From the NCBI GenBank assembly GCA_009787485.1, contig WQWP01000047.1:1-16025 (forward strand): a stretch of DNA of 16,025 nucleotides, written 5' to 3'. The notes under the pieces were generated by a model. It ran no database searches. It was not told where the DNA came from and saw nothing but the letters and a program-made list of their open reading frames with translations. Made by a program: the position numbers and the translations under genes. Shown here piece after piece: positions 14,598 through 16,025 of this stretch; the stretch's first letter is position 1; each line of letters starts with the position of its first letter. This DNA is from Lentimicrobiaceae bacterium. Its GTDB lineage: Bacteria; Bacteroidota; Bacteroidia; Bacteroidales; WCHB1-69.

Positions 14598-15527
14598 ATG
14601 AAAAATATTTATTTCTTTTCCTTTTGCGTATTTTTTTTCTTTTTATTTCTCACATGTGAAAAACCACCTGTTGAGCCTGAAATTAAATATCATGTATTGC
14701 TTGATGGAGATTTAGATTTTAATGCTACCGGCGGCGAAGGCGGTTTTTCTGTATCTATTACATCTCCTGCAACAATAGAGAATGTAGAATCTTTAGCTGC
14801 ATGGTGCCAAGTAACTACAAAATGGCGCCAGGTATCCACAAGCGGTGAATCTATTATGGATATAATTGTAACAGTTGATACCAATGATACATACGAGCCA
14901 CGTAAAACTACAGTAGTTGTTCACATGAAATTAGGAGAAAACAAAGCATCTACAGCTGTTCGGATAATGCAGGAAGCAAAAATTGAAGAAGGAGCTTTAA
15001 TTAATGGTATAAGATGGGCAACCCGTAATGTAGATGTACCTGGTATGTTTACCGCTAACCCTGAAGATGCAGGGATGTTTTACCAATGGAATAGGAGAGT
15101 AGGTTGGAGCGCTACAGATCCGTTGATAAATTCTAATGGTGGTACTACGTGGAACGGGTCTTATCCCGCTGGCGATACTTGGGAAAAAGCTAATGACCCT
15201 TGTCCTTCAGGCTGGCGTGTGCCTACTATTGATGAACTGAAAAATTTGGCAAATGCTGATAGTCAGTGGGTAATCGAAAATGGAGTTGGAGGTCGCATAT
15301 TTGGAAGTGGTGATAATCTCCTGTTTCTCCCTGCTGTTGCTCATCGTAATCACAGCGATGGTATACTCGACATTGGCGGTGTGGGTAACAACGGTACCTA
15401 TTGGAGTAGCACACCTGTCGGTAGCGAATACTATGCGTGCGACATGTACATCGGCAACTATAATGCTTCCATAAGGTACAGCATCCTTCGCAATAACGGC
15501 TTCTCAGTGCGGTGTGTCGCAGAATAA
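14598..15527 (+). CDS. BACON + FISUMP lipoprotein, possible hypervariable surface protein
   Basis: A 309-aa protein with a hydrophobic N-terminus (MKNIYFFSFCVFFFFLFLTC) ending in a lipobox-like FLTC with Cys20, so probably a lipoprotein. Residues about 30-125 form a BACON-like beta domain (FNATGGEGGFSVSI ... VVVHMKLGENKAST ... VRIMQEA), which in Bacteroidetes often binds surface polymers. Residues about 133-309 form a Fibrobacter succinogenes major paralogous (FISUMP) domain: WATRNVDVPG, NDPCPSGWRVPTIDELKNL and the end YWSSTPVGSEYYACDMY ... GFSVRCVAE. The FISUMP fold is related to C-type lectin folds. It likely sits on the outer membrane and binds a ligand. The C-terminal segment shows codon features noted separately. 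The gene is flanked by two large palindromic elements. Confidence 0.87.
   Translation: MKNIYFFSFCVFFFFLFLTCEKPPVEPEIKYHVLLDGDLDFNATGGEGGFSVSITSPATIENVESLAAWCQVTTKWRQVSTSGESIMDIIVTVDTNDTYEPRKTTVVVHMKLGENKASTAVRIMQEAKIEEGALINGIRWATRNVDVPGMFTANPEDAGMFYQWNRRVGWSATDPLINSNGGTTWNGSYPAGDTWEKANDPCPSGWRVPTIDELKNLANADSQWVIENGVGGRIFGSGDNLLFLPAVAHRNHSDGILDIGGVGNNGTYWSSTPVGSEYYACDMYIGNYNASIRYSILRNNGFSVRCVAE
15417..15497 (+). other. Candidate variable region (DGR-like) in the FISUMP C-terminus
   Basis: Residues 274-300, between the conserved YWSSTP and GFSVRCV. In these 27 codons, 22 end in C or T (NNY), including seven in a row (TAC AGC ATC CTT CGC AAT AAC). All are one or two changes from AAC or AAT at A positions, as adenine-directed mutagenesis would give. 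No reverse transcriptase or template repeat is in the window, so this is a hypothesis. Confidence 0.35.
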
Positions 15528-15556
15528 TCTGTTTTATTATTTAATAACATCTATTG

Positions 15557-15801
15557 CCGTTGGCTGAAGTGTCTGTTGCACAACCCCTGAAAGGGGCAAA
15601 ATCAATAGCGTAGGGCATCGCCCTACGGAAACGAGCGTCCGTTCCATTTGTCAGGCTGAAAGCCTGAAATCTAAATGATTGCGCCCTTGCAGGGCTTAGC
15701 GATACGATGCGCATTCCACTCGTAGGGCGATGCCCTACGCTATTGATTGCAAGGCTTTCAGCCTTGGTGTACAATTGCGCAACAGCCACTTCAGCCAACG
15801 G
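15557..15801. repeat. Nested palindromic element made of several hairpin modules
   Basis: The outer arms CCGTTGGCTGAAGTG / CACTTCAGCCAACGG (15557-15571 / 15787-15801) and an inner perfect 27-bp pair (15601-15627 / 15721-15747) enclose each other; CTGTTGCACAA / TTGCGCAACAG (15573-15583 / 15775-15785) pairs with one mismatch. Inside are small hairpins: CCCCTGAAAGGGG (15584-15596), CGTAGGGCATCGCCCTACG (15609-15627), CAGGCTGAAAGCCTG (15652-15666), GCCCTTGCAGGGC (15683-15695) and AAGGCTTTCAGCCTT (15751-15765). It fills most of the 408-base gap before gyrA. Such modular repeats are, from general knowledge, widespread in Bacteroidetes; they encode nothing. Confidence 0.88.
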
Positions 15802-15822
15802 ACTGCATAAGATGAAATAAAA

Positions 15823-15836
15823 TGGGCTTTAGCCCA
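15823..15836. repeat. Small hairpin TGGGCT-TT-AGCCCA
   Basis: A perfect 6-bp stem with a TT loop, flanked by A-runs on both sides (AAAA-T before, AAAA after). It may be one more module of the element just upstream, separate from its outer arms. No T-run follows on the plus strand. Confidence 0.6.
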
Positions 15837-15868
15837 AAATATAATGTGGTTTTTCTCAAAAAAATGTG

Positions 15869-15876
15869 TATCTTCG
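15869..15876 (+). promoter_or_regulatory. Candidate -7 element of gyrA
   Basis: TATCTTCG followed by TGCCCC resembles the -7 element and start region seen upstream of other genes here. No good TTG lies at the -33 position. The predicted leader before ATG 15936 is about 55 bases. Confidence 0.4.
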
Positions 15877-15935
15877 TGCCCCCTTTCAAAAAAGGATAAC
15901 TGCTTAGTATTTAATAGAAATCAGATAAAAAAACG

Positions 15936-16025
15936 ATGGAAGATTTTATCAAAGACGGAGAAAAAATAGTTCAGGTTAACATTGAAAATCAAATGAAGGA
16001 AGCGTACATCGATTACTCGATGTCG
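15936..16025 (+). CDS. gyrA: DNA gyrase subunit A, first 30 codons (3' end outside window)
   Basis: The reading begins MEDFIKDGEKIVQVNIENQM and continues KEAYIDYSMS to the end of the window. The pattern I(V)xVNIExxMKxAYIDYSMS is the invariant N-terminus of GyrA (family knowledge: the catalytic subunit of DNA gyrase that cuts and rejoins DNA to introduce negative supercoils). The catalytic Tyr lies further on, outside the window. ParC/GyrA-like homologues exist, but this start fits bacteroidetal GyrA. Start ATG 15936 has no Shine-Dalgarno site, as usual here. Confidence 0.92.
   Translation, partial: MEDFIKDGEKIVQVNIENQMKEAYIDYSMS

Noticed and set aside
15541..15798. Minus-strand 85-codon frame before gyrA
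   Set aside because: It coincides with the nested palindromic element; the frame arises from the repeat modules.

Overview
The window looks like a chromosomal piece of an anaerobic member of the Bacteroidetes (probably order Bacteroidales). The evidence: an AT-rich sequence; starts that mostly lack Shine-Dalgarno sites and sit in A/T-rich leaders; several -7 elements of the form TAnnTT(T/C)G; BACON and Fibrobacter-type (FISUMP) lipoprotein domains; a YtrA-type GntR/ABC operon; and anaerobic enzymes (an [FeFe]-hydrogenase-like sensor and a PflA-like radical SAM protein). All genes seen lie on the plus strand. No rRNA, tRNA, transposase or CRISPR array was recognised.

Left part (1-4431): the end of a glutamine synthetase gene, then a 621-aa [FeFe]-hydrogenase-like protein with two ferredoxin clusters, an H-cluster domain, an extra four-Cys Fe-S domain and a PAS-like domain (group C, putative H2/redox sensor). 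Next come a 207-aa radical SAM protein of the activating-enzyme type and, 6 bp later, a 124-aa Cys-rich small protein with an internal lipobox-like segment. The last two look like an operon and could be an enzyme/substrate pair.

Middle part (4432-9392): a TolC-family outer-membrane efflux protein translationally coupled (TAATG overlap) to a 1210-aa exported, beta-rich protein of unknown function. No periplasmic adaptor or inner-membrane pump accompanies them.

Next (9393-11655): an ABC transporter operon: ATPase, an unlisted 42-aa single-membrane-segment peptide, a six-segment membrane permease, and a YtrA-like GntR repressor. A perfect 14-bp palindrome just upstream is the probable autoregulatory operator. 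The permease and repressor genes share an identical strong Shine-Dalgarno/start region, unlike their neighbours.

Right part (11656-16025): an exported S9 prolyl-oligopeptidase-family peptidase; then a 309-aa BACON + FISUMP lipoprotein lying between two large nested palindromic elements (14245-14453 with 51-bp perfect arms, and 15557-15801); then the first 30 codons of gyrA. The C-terminus of the lipoprotein has a run of NNY codons in a C-type-lectin-like context, as expected of a diversity-generating retroelement variable region, though no reverse transcriptase or template repeat is in the window. A 12-bp-arm palindrome overlaps the -33 element of this gene's likely promoter.

The best candidates for something new are the hydrogenase sensor/radical SAM/Cys-rich peptide cluster, the TolC + 1210-aa pair, and the possible hypervariable lipoprotein.
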